33,701 bases of DNA from an uncultured Eubacteriales bacterium (lineage in GTDB: Bacteria; Bacillota; Clostridia; Oscillospirales; Oscillospiraceae). Below, piece after piece: positions 1 to 7,238 of the stretch (position 1 is its first letter; the number at the start of each line of letters is the position of its first letter). Location of the stretch: assembly GCA_900547405.1 (NCBI GenBank), contig URGL01000020.1, positions 1 to 33,701 on the forward strand, given 5' to 3'. The position numbers and the translations under genes were made by a program. The notes below the pieces were generated by a model. The model had not been told where the DNA came from. It worked only from the letters and a program-made list of their open reading frames with translations, and ran no database searches.

Positions 1-96
1 CTTCGTTTGTCTGTGCGCACATTGTAGCGCATCCGAAGGAGGGTTTGGTCGCCTGCGAGGCGACATTTTATGCTCCACTACCCCGGGGGGAATTTT
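1..96. other. Intergenic segment with small hairpins at the window edge
   Basis: No gene is visible here. The segment holds a 10-bp palindrome TGTGCGCACA (12-21), flanking CTTCG/CGAAG arms (1-5 and 34-38), and a perfect 6-bp hairpin GTCGCC-TGCGA-GGCGAC (48-64) followed by ATTTTAT. The hairpin could be a weak plus-strand terminator for a gene beyond the left edge, or part of a dispersed repeat. It lies downstream of plsC (minus strand), but on that strand no T-run follows the stem. Confidence 0.35.
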
Positions 97-921
97 TTAT
101 TCCTCTTCCTCCGCCCGGAAGCTTTCCGGCAGGACGGAGAGCATCATCTCGTAGGCCTCCTGGCTGATGTCTACGGCGGTGCGGCCCTGGTAGGTGTCCG
201 GCTGGATGACCCCCGCCACACGAAGGGGGATCTTGGTTGCCTTCAGGCGCTTCCGGTTGTGGAAAACCTTCTCGGTGTTTTGCAGGCCGCAGACCACAAT
301 GGGGACCTGGGCCTTGGTGGCGATCTTAAACACCCCGGAGCGGAAATGGTGGACCTTTCCGTCGTGGCTGGTGTAGCCCTCGGGGAAGACACCCACGGAG
401 ACCTCATCCGTCTTCAGCAGCTGGATGCATTTCAGGATGGTTTTCAGGGCCTCCCGGTCGTTTTCCCGGTCGATGTTCTGGCACATGATCTTGTGCATCA
501 GGTTGCCGATGATGAACATATGGCTGTTCTCCTTTTTGGAGACAAAAGCCAGCTGGGCCTTGGGGAAGGCTCCCAGCAGCACCACCGGATCCAGAATGCC
601 CAGATGGTTGCACACCAGCAGGAACCGGCCCTCCTTGGGAAGCTGCTCCCCTCCCTGGATATCCACCTTCATGCCCAGCAGACTCCAGATGGCGGGAATA
701 TAGGCTTTGACGATCCGGCGGTAAAACCTGCTGTCATGCTCCTGGGGCACCTCCTGATCCACCAGGGAGGTAGCCGCCCACAAAAATAAGAAAGCCAGCA
801 GCCCCAGGCCCACATAGCTTCCCAGAAAAATACCCACGGCAGCCGGAATTCCCAGGCCGCCGAAGCACACAAAACACAGAGCGATGACCAGAGCGGCCAC
901 GCCGATGGATGCCAATAACAT
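97..921 (-). CDS. plsC: 1-acyl-sn-glycerol-3-phosphate acyltransferase (PlsC-like)
   Basis: This 274-residue membrane-bound acyltransferase is predicted to acylate lysophosphatidic acid at position 2 in phospholipid synthesis. Two hydrophobic segments (about residues 3-20 and 30-52) precede a PlsC/LPLAT domain. The catalytic NHxxxxD motif is NHLGILD (105-111), and the substrate-binding FPEG motif is at 179-182. The latter reads FPEGYTS where most family members have FPEGTRS, a variant found in some clostridial paralogues. The ATG at 921 has a GGAGGAAT ribosome site 6 bases upstream and its own promoter (954-982). It is monocistronic as far as the window shows. Acyl-donor and acceptor specificity cannot be read from the sequence. 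Confidence 0.9.
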   Translation of the reverse strand: MLLASIGVAALVIALCFVCFGGLGIPAAVGIFLGSYVGLGLLAFLFLWAATSLVDQEVPQEHDSRFYRRIVKAYIPAIWSLLGMKVDIQGGEQLPKEGRFLLVCNHLGILDPVVLLGAFPKAQLAFVSKKENSHMFIIGNLMHKIMCQNIDRENDREALKTILKCIQLLKTDEVSVGVFPEGYTSHDGKVHHFRSGVFKIATKAQVPIVVCGLQNTEKVFHNRKRLKATKIPLRVAGVIQPDTYQGRTAVDISQEAYEMMLSVLPESFRAEEEE

Positions 922-953
922 GCCGATTCCTCCAAAGTGAAAAAGTACCTTTC

Positions 954-982
954 ATTATACCGGCTTTTCCCGGATTTTACAA
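954..982 (-). promoter_or_regulatory. Promoter of plsC
   Basis: On the minus strand, TTGTAA (977-982) and TATAAT (954-959) are separated by 17 bases. The predicted start of transcription is about 25 bases before the plsC ATG. Confidence 0.7.
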
Positions 983-1081
983 GGGGGTCATGGGGGATAT
1001 CTGTCCGGGGCCCAGGGAATACAAGGAATATCCCCGGAATAACTTTTACATTTTATTCAGAATTTGCGAACAATTCCTATA

Positions 1082-1110
1082 TTGACAAAGGGAAGGATGT
1101 AGCGTATAGT
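1082..1110 (+). promoter_or_regulatory. Sigma-A-type promoter of the zinc uptake operon
   Basis: TTGACA (1082-1087) and TATAGT (1105-1110) are separated by exactly 17 bases, which is close to consensus. It lies upstream of the small Cys-rich gene at 1159 and is the only good promoter seen before the transporter genes. Confidence 0.8.
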
Positions 1111-1111
1111 A

Positions 1112-1135
1112 ATCCGCGATCAAATTACGGATCGC
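1112..1135. promoter_or_regulatory. Dyad overlapping the zinc operon transcription start (possible metal-regulator operator)
   Basis: Two interleaved inverted repeats sit just after the -10 box: ATCCG (1112-1116) with CGGAT (1128-1132), and GCGATC (1116-1121) with GATCGC (1130-1135). A half-site, ATTACGG, resembles the ATTACGA half of Bacillus Zur boxes. Position and symmetry fit a repressor operator. Assignment to a Fur/Zur-type protein is inference from the operon's content. Confidence 0.5.
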
Positions 1136-1158
1136 CAAGGCGAACCGGGGAGGTGAAC

Positions 1159-1458
1159 ATGATGGGAAAAACCAAAAGAATTCTGGCCATGGTGATGGCG
1201 GTTGCCATTTTTGCCGTCATGCTCTCCTCTGCTCTGTTCCTGGCTGAGGAAGCCAATCATGACTGCATTGGGGACGGGTGCCAGATCTGTCTCCAGCTGA
1301 ACCTTTGCCGGGGAGTCCTGAAGAGTCTCTCCCTGGCGGTTCATGCTGCCTTGGCGGCTGTGACCGTTGCCTACATTTTGTGGGGCGATTTCCGGCCCTG
1401 CCAGGGATCCGACGGTCATGTTACCCTGGTTGCTTTGAAGGTGAAGCTCTCCAATTAA
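1159..1458 (+). CDS. Small membrane protein with Cys/His cluster, first gene of the zinc operon
   Basis: This 99-residue protein has an N-terminal hydrophobic segment (about 8-29) and a second one (about 55-75). Between them lies a cluster of possible metal ligands: H34, C36, C41, C44 and C50, with spacing H-x-C-x4-C-x2-C-x5-C. A further C81 lies in the tail. The start is the ATG at 1159 (or the adjacent ATG at 1162), preceded by GGGGAGGTGAAC. The open frame continues upstream, but only through the promoter and operator. It is the first gene after the operon promoter, 124 bases before the solute-binding protein gene. I do not recognise a named family. A role in zinc binding, sensing or delivery at the membrane is inferred from the Cys cluster and context only. 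Confidence 0.72.
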   Translation: MMGKTKRILAMVMAVAIFAVMLSSALFLAEEANHDCIGDGCQICLQLNLCRGVLKSLSLAVHAALAAVTVAYILWGDFRPCQGSDGHVTLVALKVKLSN

Positions 1459-1468
1459 ATAAGAAGGG

Positions 1469-1536
1469 ATACAAGGGTGAGGTCTATTCTTTTTGGGATA
1501 GGCTTTTGCGGCGCTGCCGTTTGCCCTTGTATTTTT
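1469..1536 (+). promoter_or_regulatory. Long-loop inverted repeat before znuA (possible attenuator)
   Basis: ATACAAGGG (1469-1477) is exactly complementary to CCCTTGTAT (1524-1532), which is followed by TTTT. The 46-base loop contains a smaller CGGC-GCT-GCCG hairpin. The structure lies between the first and second genes of the operon, 47 bases before the znuA start. It could reduce read-through or protect the downstream RNA. No function is demonstrated. Confidence 0.4.
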
Positions 1537-1582
1537 GCACCCATTTTACGAATTTTGTTCTTATTATTTGGAGGATATCAAT

Positions 1583-2569
1583 ATGAAAAAAGTAATTTCC
1601 CCATTGCTCGCGGCTCTGATGCTGGTGGGAATTTTGACCGGCTGCACGAATCAAGCCGAAATGCCCACTGTTACGGCTGCGCCTGCCGCGGAAGAGAAGA
1701 TCCGCATCGTCACCACCATCTTCCCGGAATACGACTGGGTCCGTGAAATTCTGGGGGACAAGGCGGACAGCGCCGAAATCACCATGCTGCTGGACAACGG
1801 TGTAGACCTGCACAGCTACCAGCCCACCGCCGACGATATCATCAAGCTCTCCGACTGCGACCTGTTTGTCTATGTAGGCGGCGAGTCCGACGGCTGGGTG
1901 GAGGACGCTCTGAAAAGCGCTGCGAGCAAAGACAGGAAGGTCATTCATTTGCTGGATGTCCTGGGGGATTCCGTAAAAGAGGAAGAAACCGTGGAAGGGA
2001 TGCAGGAGGAAGAAGAGGACCAGGAGGAAAAGGAATACGACGAGCACGTCTGGCTGTCCTTGAAGAACGCCAAAACCCTGGTCGGTGCCATTTCCGCTGC
2101 CTTGCAGGAGATTGACCCCCACAACAAGGATGCCTATGCCGCCAATGCTGACGCCTATGGACAGAGGCTGTCCGCGCTGGATGCCGAATACCAGAAGGCC
2201 GTGTCTGCCGGAACCTACAAGACCCTTCTCTTCGGGGACCGTTTCCCCTTCCGCTATCTGGTGGATGATTACGGCCTGAGCTACTACGCTGCCTTTGTCG
2301 GCTGCTCTGCCGAGAGCGAAGCCAGTTTTGAAACCGTCTCTTTCCTGGCCAGGAAGGTGGACGAGGGGAAGCTGCCCTGCGTTCTGACCATTGAGGGAAA
2401 GAATCACAAGATCGCCGAAACCATTGTCCAGAATACCGCCGGGAAAAATCAGAAGATTCTGACCATGGATTCCATGCAGTCCACCACCTCCCAGGATGTG
2501 GCCAGGGGCACGACCTATCTTTCCCTGATGGCAAAGAATCTGGATGTGCTGAAAGAAGCGCTGGGTTAA
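1583..2569 (+). CDS. znuA: Metal ABC transporter solute-binding lipoprotein (ZnuA/AdcA-like)
   Basis: This 328-residue lipoprotein captures zinc (or manganese) outside the cell for the ABC transporter encoded next to it. The signal peptide ends in a lipobox LTGC with C21. Family ligand positions are visible at H77 (DLHSYQP) and H155 (DEHVW), just after a strongly acidic loop (about 132-154) that replaces the usual His-rich loop. The third ligand region reads GDRFPFRYL (218-226), where classic ZnuA has a histidine. The fourth region holds E271 (IEGKNH). This divergent form occurs in clostridial members of the family. The ATG at 1583 has GGAGG 8 bases upstream. The metal is inferred, not proven. 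Confidence 0.87.
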   Translation: MKKVISPLLAALMLVGILTGCTNQAEMPTVTAAPAAEEKIRIVTTIFPEYDWVREILGDKADSAEITMLLDNGVDLHSYQPTADDIIKLSDCDLFVYVGGESDGWVEDALKSAASKDRKVIHLLDVLGDSVKEEETVEGMQEEEEDQEEKEYDEHVWLSLKNAKTLVGAISAALQEIDPHNKDAYAANADAYGQRLSALDAEYQKAVSAGTYKTLLFGDRFPFRYLVDDYGLSYYAAFVGCSAESEASFETVSFLARKVDEGKLPCVLTIEGKNHKIAETIVQNTAGKNQKILTMDSMQSTTSQDVARGTTYLSLMAKNLDVLKEALG

Positions 2570-2581
2570 GGAGGGAATGCC

Positions 2582-3292
2582 ATGGCTCAGCTCACCTGTC
2601 AGAATCTTACTGTCGGTTACGACGGAAGGACAGTCCTGCAAGGCCTCAATTTTGAGGTAAACCCAGGCGACTACCTCTGCATCCTGGGGGAAAACGGCTC
2701 CGGCAAGAGCACCCTCATGAAAACGATCCTCGGCCTGCAAGCGCCCATCAGCGGAACGATCCTGACAGGCGATGGGCTGAGGAAAAACGAAATCGGCTAT
2801 CTGCCCCAGCAGACCCAGGCCCAAAAGGATTTCCCGGCATCCGTCAGAGAGATCGTTCTTTCCGGATGCCAGGGCCGCTGCGGCAGCCGCCCCTTTTACA
2901 GCAAAGAGGAGAAACGGCTTGCCGAGGAAAACATTGGGAAAATGGGAATAGGATCCCTTACAAAGCGCTGCTATCGGGAGCTGTCCGGGGGCCAGCAGCA
3001 GCGGGTACTGCTGGCCAGGGCCCTGTGCGCCACCCGGAAAATGCTTTTGCTGGATGAGCCGGTTTCCGGGCTTGACCCCAGAGTCACGGCGGAAATGTAC
3101 GGATTGATCGAAAGGCTCAACCGGGAAGAGGGCATTACCGTAATCATGATCTCCCATGATATTTCCGCCGCTTTGAAGTACGCAAGCCACATCCTGCACA
3201 TTGGCGACTCTGTCTTTTTCGGTACAAAGACGGACTATCTCCAAAGCCCCCAGGGGAAGGTCTTCGACTCCGGGAAGGGGGGTGAGGCGTGA
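2582..3292 (+). CDS. znuC: Metal ABC transporter ATP-binding protein (ZnuC-like)
   Basis: This 236-residue cytoplasmic ATPase powers the metal importer. Walker A is GENGSGKS (36-43), the ABC signature LSGGQQQ is at 134-140, Walker B LLLDEP at 155-160 and the switch histidine H192 is in SHD. The Q-loop lies near YLPQQ (73-77). Length and motif order match the zinc/manganese ZnuC/MntB subfamily. It starts 12 bases after znuA with an AAGGAGGGAATGCC leader, and its stop overlaps the permease start, so the two are probably translationally coupled. Confidence 0.93.
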   Translation: MAQLTCQNLTVGYDGRTVLQGLNFEVNPGDYLCILGENGSGKSTLMKTILGLQAPISGTILTGDGLRKNEIGYLPQQTQAQKDFPASVREIVLSGCQGRCGSRPFYSKEEKRLAEENIGKMGIGSLTKRCYRELSGGQQQRVLLARALCATRKMLLLDEPVSGLDPRVTAEMYGLIERLNREEGITVIMISHDISAALKYASHILHIGDSVFFGTKTDYLQSPQGKVFDSGKGGEA

Positions 3293-4146
3293 TGACCGGG
3301 ATCCTGGAAAAGCTTGTGCTCTATTGGGGTTACCCCTTTGTCCGGTATGCGCTGGCGGTGGGCGTGCTCATTGCCCTGTGCGCTTCGCTGCTGGGCGTGA
3401 CCTTGGTTTTGAAGCGCTTCTCCTTTATCGGTGACGGACTGTCCCATGTGGCCTTTGGGGCCATGGCGGTTTCAGGGGTTCTGGGGCTCACAAACGATAT
3501 GCCCTTGGTGATGGCCATTACCATTGTCAGCGCCGTTTTGCTATTGAAAACCGGCCAGAACAGGAAGATCCAGGGAGATGCCGCTGTGGCCATGATCTCC
3601 GTAGGGGCTCTGGCCCTGGGCTATCTGCTGATGAATCTGTTTTCCACCTCCGGCAACCTGTCCGGGGATGTGTGCAGCACCCTGTTTGGGTCTACCTCGA
3701 TCCTGACCCTTTCTTTGGAGGAGGTGTGGCTCAGTGTGGCCATGTCAGCCCTGGTGGTGCTGATCTTTGTCCTGTTTTACAATAAGATTTTTGCGGTGAC
3801 CTTTGATGAAAACTTCGCCAAGGCCGCAGGGACCGCCGCGGACCGGTATAACCTGCTGATCGCCGTTACCGTAGCGGTGGTGATCGTGCTGGCGATGAAC
3901 CTGGTGGGATCCCTATTGATTTCCGCACTGGTGATTTTTCCGGCCCTTTCTGCCATGGGGGTGTTCAAGAGCTTTCGCTCCGTCACCATATGCTCCGCGG
4001 TGCTGTCCACGGTCTGTGCCGCTTTGGGGATCCTCATTGCCATTCTGGCGGGGACCCCTGTGGGCTCCACCATTGTCGCCGTGGATATTCTGGCCTTTTT
4101 CCTGTTTTCCGGAATGGGCCGCCTGGTTGGAGGAATTTGCCAATGA
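3292..4146 (+). CDS. znuB: Metal ABC transporter permease (ZnuB-like)
   Basis: This 284-residue, highly hydrophobic protein of the ABC-3 permease family has about eight predicted membrane spans. It forms the channel of the metal importer. The early segment with SFIGDGLSHVAFG matches the family's conserved cytoplasmic loop region. The ATG at 3292 overlaps the ZnuC stop (TGATG). A GTG one codon earlier (3289) is an alternative and uses the same GGGGGGTGAGG ribosome site. Its own stop overlaps the next gene (ATGA). Gene order of binding protein, ATPase, permease is standard for zinc uptake systems. Confidence 0.92.
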   Translation: MTGILEKLVLYWGYPFVRYALAVGVLIALCASLLGVTLVLKRFSFIGDGLSHVAFGAMAVSGVLGLTNDMPLVMAITIVSAVLLLKTGQNRKIQGDAAVAMISVGALALGYLLMNLFSTSGNLSGDVCSTLFGSTSILTLSLEEVWLSVAMSALVVLIFVLFYNKIFAVTFDENFAKAAGTAADRYNLLIAVTVAVVIVLAMNLVGSLLISALVIFPALSAMGVFKSFRSVTICSAVLSTVCAALGILIAILAGTPVGSTIVAVDILAFFLFSGMGRLVGGICQ

Positions 4147-4670
4147 AACGATTGCTTTGCCTGCTGCTTGCCGCCCTGACGGTTTTGGGCCTGGGTGCCT
4201 GCGGGAAAAAGAGTGCAGCAGAAACCGCACTCCCGACGACCGCCTCCGAGGAACCCAAGCCCTTGCAGACCCTTCCATTGGAGACGGCCCCAAGCAAGGA
4301 CACCGGGGAAAGCGCCTTTGTAGACCTGACTGCCCTGAGCAGCACCATGGTCTACGGGGAGGTCTTCGCCATGATGTCCTCCCCGGAGGACTATGTGGGA
4401 AAGACCGTGAAGATGCAGGGCATCTTCAGCAAAGGTCAGCTCTACGCCGCCGGAAGCCTGAACGATGGGGGAACGGTCTTTGCCTGCGTGATTCAGGATG
4501 CCACAGCCTGCTGCGCTCAGGGCATTCCCTTTGAGCTGGCAGGTGACCACACCTATCCCCAGGACTACCCGGAACTGGGTGACACCATCACCGTGGTCGG
4601 CACCTTTGAGATCCACCAGCAGGAGGGAATGCAGTTTTGCAGACTGCGGGACGCGGAACTGGTGAGCTGA
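4143..4670 (+). CDS. Lipoprotein at the end of the zinc operon
   Basis: This 175-residue secreted lipoprotein has lipobox LGAC with C20. A Thr/Pro/Ser/Glu-rich linker (about 22-60) is followed by a compact beta-rich domain containing VGKTVKMQGIF and LGDTITVVGTFE, which resembles an OB-fold barrel. A CC pair lies in the middle (ATACCAQG). It starts with an ATGA overlap on znuB, so it belongs to the same transcript, and a strong terminator follows 16 bases after the stop. Similar lipoproteins accompany clostridial zinc transporters. The role is unknown. Extracellular metal capture or hand-off to ZnuA is inference. The OB-fold reading rests on pattern only. Confidence 0.75.
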   Translation: MKRLLCLLLAALTVLGLGACGKKSAAETALPTTASEEPKPLQTLPLETAPSKDTGESAFVDLTALSSTMVYGEVFAMMSSPEDYVGKTVKMQGIFSKGQLYAAGSLNDGGTVFACVIQDATACCAQGIPFELAGDHTYPQDYPELGDTITVVGTFEIHQQEGMQFCRLRDAELVS

Positions 4671-4685
4671 CGGAAAAATAGGAAA

Positions 4686-4741
4686 GTCCCCCTGGGATAG
4701 GGCCGAAATTTTGGTATTTCGACTGCCTATTCCAGGGGGAC
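4686..4741. terminator. Bidirectional hairpin terminator between the zinc operon and galE
   Basis: A 16-bp stem with one mismatch pairs 4686-4701 (GTCCCCCTGGGATAGG) with 4726-4741. Its loop contains a second perfect stem, CGAAAT (4704-4709) with ATTTCG (4716-4721). On the minus strand the stem is followed by TTTCCTATTTTT, a good T-run for terminating galE. On the plus strand the downstream sequence is less T-rich. Confidence 0.8.
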
Positions 4742-4809
4742 TCGATTATTCTGGGAGTGCCTGATTGCTTTTTCTGTTGGGTGCGGATGGCGGCGCACCC
4801 GACATTTCC

Positions 4810-5826
4810 TTATTCCCCGTAGCCTTCCGGGTTTTTCTGCTGCCAGTTCCAGGAATCCCGGCACATATCCGCCAGAGTTTCCTGGGCGGTCCAGCCAAGG
4901 ACCTCCTTGCTCTTGGCAGGGTCGGCGTAGCAGGTGGCGATGTCACCGGCCCGGCGGCCTACGATCTGGTAGGGCACGTCAACGTGGTTGACCTCCATAA
5001 AGGTATTCACGGTGTCCATGACGCTGTAGCCGATGCCGGTGCCCAGGTTGAAGACCTCGGTGCCCTTGTTCTCGGTGGCGAACTTTACGGCGGCTACGTG
5101 GCCCTTGGCCAGGTCCATCACATGGATGTAGTCCCGGACGCAGGTGCCGTCGGGCGTCGGATAGTCGTTGCCGAAGATGCTCAGCTTCTCCCGGCGGCCA
5201 ATGGCTACCTGGGTGATGTAGGGCATCAGGTTGTTGGGGATGCCTCTGGGATTCTCACCCATCAGGCCGGACTTGTGAGCGCCGATGGGGTTGAAGTAGC
5301 GCAGCAGCACCACGGACCAGTCGGGATCCGCATGGGAAATGCCGGAGAGGATCTGCTCGGTCATGTATTTGGTCCAGCCGTAGGGGTTGGTGCAGCCGCC
5401 GGTGCGGCTGGTCTCCTTCAGGGGCATTTCGTTGTCCGAGGTGTAGACCGTGGCGGAGGAGGAGAAGATGATGCTCTTCATCCCCACCTCTTTCATGACC
5501 TTGGTCAGGACCAGGGTGGTGTTGAGGTTGTTGTCGTAATATTCCCAGGGCTTTTCCACGCTTTCGCCTACGGCCTTCAGCCCGGCGAAGTGGATGACGC
5601 AGGAGATGTCGTTCTCGGCAAAAATCTTGCGCAGCAGGGCCTCATCCCGGACATCGCCTTCGTAGAATTTGACGGTCTTGCCGGTGATCTGCTCTACCCG
5701 CTTCAGGCTCACCGGGTTGGCGTTCACCAGATTGTCGATGACTACCACGCCGTAGCCGTTTTCCAGCAGCTCCACACAGGTGTGGGAGCCAATGTACCCG
5801 GCACCGCCGGTAACCAGTACGTTCAT
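4810..5826 (-). CDS. galE: UDP-glucose 4-epimerase
   Basis: This 338-residue NAD-dependent short-chain dehydrogenase interconverts UDP-glucose and UDP-galactose in the Leloir pathway and in supply of surface-polysaccharide sugars. The Rossmann motif GGAGYIG is at 7-13. The catalytic residues fit the family: S122-S124 region (FSSSATVY), Y149 and K153 in YGWTK. Length equals the family norm. The ATG has GGAGG 9 bases upstream. It is a single gene with its own promoter and terminator. No galK or galT is in the window, so its main use here may be in cell-surface sugar synthesis. Confidence 0.96.
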   Translation of the reverse strand: MNVLVTGGAGYIGSHTCVELLENGYGVVVIDNLVNANPVSLKRVEQITGKTVKFYEGDVRDEALLRKIFAENDISCVIHFAGLKAVGESVEKPWEYYDNNLNTTLVLTKVMKEVGMKSIIFSSSATVYTSDNEMPLKETSRTGGCTNPYGWTKYMTEQILSGISHADPDWSVVLLRYFNPIGAHKSGLMGENPRGIPNNLMPYITQVAIGRREKLSIFGNDYPTPDGTCVRDYIHVMDLAKGHVAAVKFATENKGTEVFNLGTGIGYSVMDTVNTFMEVNHVDVPYQIVGRRAGDIATCYADPAKSKEVLGWTAQETLADMCRDSWNWQQKNPEGYGE

Positions 5827-5863
5827 GTGTTTATTCCTCCTTTATTCGCTTGGAGATAGGTCT

Positions 5864-5892
5864 ATTCTAGTACAGAACAGGCTAAAATGCAA
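5864..5892 (-). promoter_or_regulatory. Probable promoter of galE
   Basis: On the minus strand TTGCAT (5887-5892) and TAGAAT (5864-5869) are separated by 17 bases, about 38 bases before the galE ATG. Confidence 0.6.
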
Positions 5893-5923
5893 TGGCTCTT
5901 TTGTAAAAAGCCGGAAAAAAGAC

Positions 5924-7123
5924 TCACCAATCGCTCTTTAGCAGAAAATCCGCAATATGGATGATCTCAATGCCGTTGTCGTTGCCCAAGGACAGGGGAT
6001 CCATGCAGACCACATACTTGTGAAAATGGTCCCGAATGTCCATTAGGTTGTTTGTTTCGCGGGTAGAGCCCTGGGGCAAGGCCACACAGACCTGAACGTA
6101 GATTTTTTCACCGCCCCGGATGCCAATAAAGTCGATTTCCTTGGTGCCGTTTTTCCCTATATACACATCGTACTGCCGCCGCTTCATCTCCAGGAACACA
6201 ATGTTTTCCAGCAGCCCCGGAAGCATTTTCCGGTCATAGCCCATTTGGCTGTATTTGAAAGAAATATCAGAAAGATAGTATTTTTCCTGGGTTTTCAGCA
6301 GGGCTTTCCCCTGCATATCATATCGCTGGCAGGGATAGATGATGAAAGCCTCTGCCAGCCACTTCAAGTAGTTGTAGACTGCTTCCACAGATATGGTGCG
6401 CTTTTCATTTTTCAGAAACTTCACAATACCGTTAGCGGAAAAAGTCATGCCCATGTTCTCTACAATATAGCGCACTACCCGGTCGAAGAGCTCTTTGTTG
6501 CGGATCTTGTGCCGCCTGGAAATGTCTCGGGTGATTACGGAGGCGTAGATACCCTCCACGATCTGGTAGGCGGAGCGGGTGTCAAAGTGACTGATGCCGA
6601 TAACGGGAAAACCGCCGTATTGCAGATATTCCTCAAATGTGCCCCGTGGGTCAGCCTGTTCCTTCTTTTGAAAAGTCAGATACTCCTGAAAGGACAGGGT
6701 ATACACTGGGACCAGGACATAACGGCCGCTGAGATAGGTGGATATCTCCCCGGACTGGAGCTTGGAGTTGGAACCAGTGACGTAAATATCCACGTCCGCT
6801 CCCTCCAGGAGGCTGTTGAGCACCTTTTCCCAGCCTTTGACCTCCTGCAATTCGTCCAGGAAGAGATAGCACCGGCCCTTCCCGGCAATGGCGGCGGTCA
6901 GCTCCAGGTACATATCCTTGGCGGAAAAGCCATCGTCAATATCCATTTCCGTGTATTTCCGGGAAATGATATGTTCCTCCGGAATGCCCCGCTTTTTCAG
7001 CGCTTCCTTTATCATCTCCAGAATGGTGGATTTCCCACACCGCCGGACTCCGGCCAGGATTTTTACCAGCGGAACATCGATAAAGGGAGTGATGGCACGG
7101 ATATAGTCAGGTCTTGGAATCAT
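5924..7123 (-). CDS. AAA-family ATPase with DUF4143 C-terminal domain
   Basis: This 399-residue protein belongs to the AAA_14/DUF4143 ATPases. Walker A is GVRRCGKST (25-33), and Walker B is LFLDELQ (87-93). A sensor segment with TGSNSKLQS lies near 117-125. The C-terminal half holds the DUF4143 region with IDFIGIRGG and YVQVC, a PD-(D/E)xK-like fold in part of the family. These genes are common, often multi-copy, in gut anaerobes, and their substrate is unknown. The ATG has GGAGGTG 7 bases upstream. A good promoter lies inside an AT-rich inverted repeat just before it. It has no evident operon partner and may be a mobile or accessory gene. Confidence 0.88.
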   Translation of the reverse strand: MIPRPDYIRAITPFIDVPLVKILAGVRRCGKSTILEMIKEALKKRGIPEEHIISRKYTEMDIDDGFSAKDMYLELTAAIAGKGRCYLFLDELQEVKGWEKVLNSLLEGADVDIYVTGSNSKLQSGEISTYLSGRYVLVPVYTLSFQEYLTFQKKEQADPRGTFEEYLQYGGFPVIGISHFDTRSAYQIVEGIYASVITRDISRRHKIRNKELFDRVVRYIVENMGMTFSANGIVKFLKNEKRTISVEAVYNYLKWLAEAFIIYPCQRYDMQGKALLKTQEKYYLSDISFKYSQMGYDRKMLPGLLENIVFLEMKRRQYDVYIGKNGTKEIDFIGIRGGEKIYVQVCVALPQGSTRETNNLMDIRDHFHKYVVCMDPLSLGNDNGIEIIHIADFLLKSDW

Positions 7124-7144
7124 AAAAACACCTCCATTGGGAAT

Positions 7145-7173
7145 ATGATACCGAAAAGATGAGTCGAAGTCAA
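7145..7173 (-). promoter_or_regulatory. Promoter of the DUF4143 ATPase gene
   Basis: On the minus strand TTGACT (7168-7173) and TATCAT (7145-7150) are separated by 17 bases. The -10 box is the first six bases of a 13-bp inverted repeat arm (see 7145-7233). Confidence 0.75.
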
Positions 7174-7233
7174 TGAGTTTTTACGTATTTTAAGTAAAAA
7201 CTTTTAAATACAGATACACTTTTTCGGTATCAT
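7145..7233. repeat. AT-rich nested inverted repeat upstream of the DUF4143 ATPase
   Basis: The outer arms ATGATACCGAAAA (7145-7157) and TTTTCGGTATCAT (7221-7233) are perfectly complementary. An inner pair AGTTTTTAC (7176-7184) and GTAAAAACT (7194-7202) is also perfect. The 89-bp block is far more AT-rich than its surroundings. It may be an operator/cruciform for the ATPase gene or a very short insertion with terminal inverted repeats. No clear target duplication is visible. Confidence 0.6.
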
Positions 7234-7238
7234 GGTCT

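Noticed and set aside
1484..3244. A 586-codon open frame antisense to znuA and znuC
   Set aside because: It spans two clear transporter genes on the other strand and shows no domain. It is a composition artefact.
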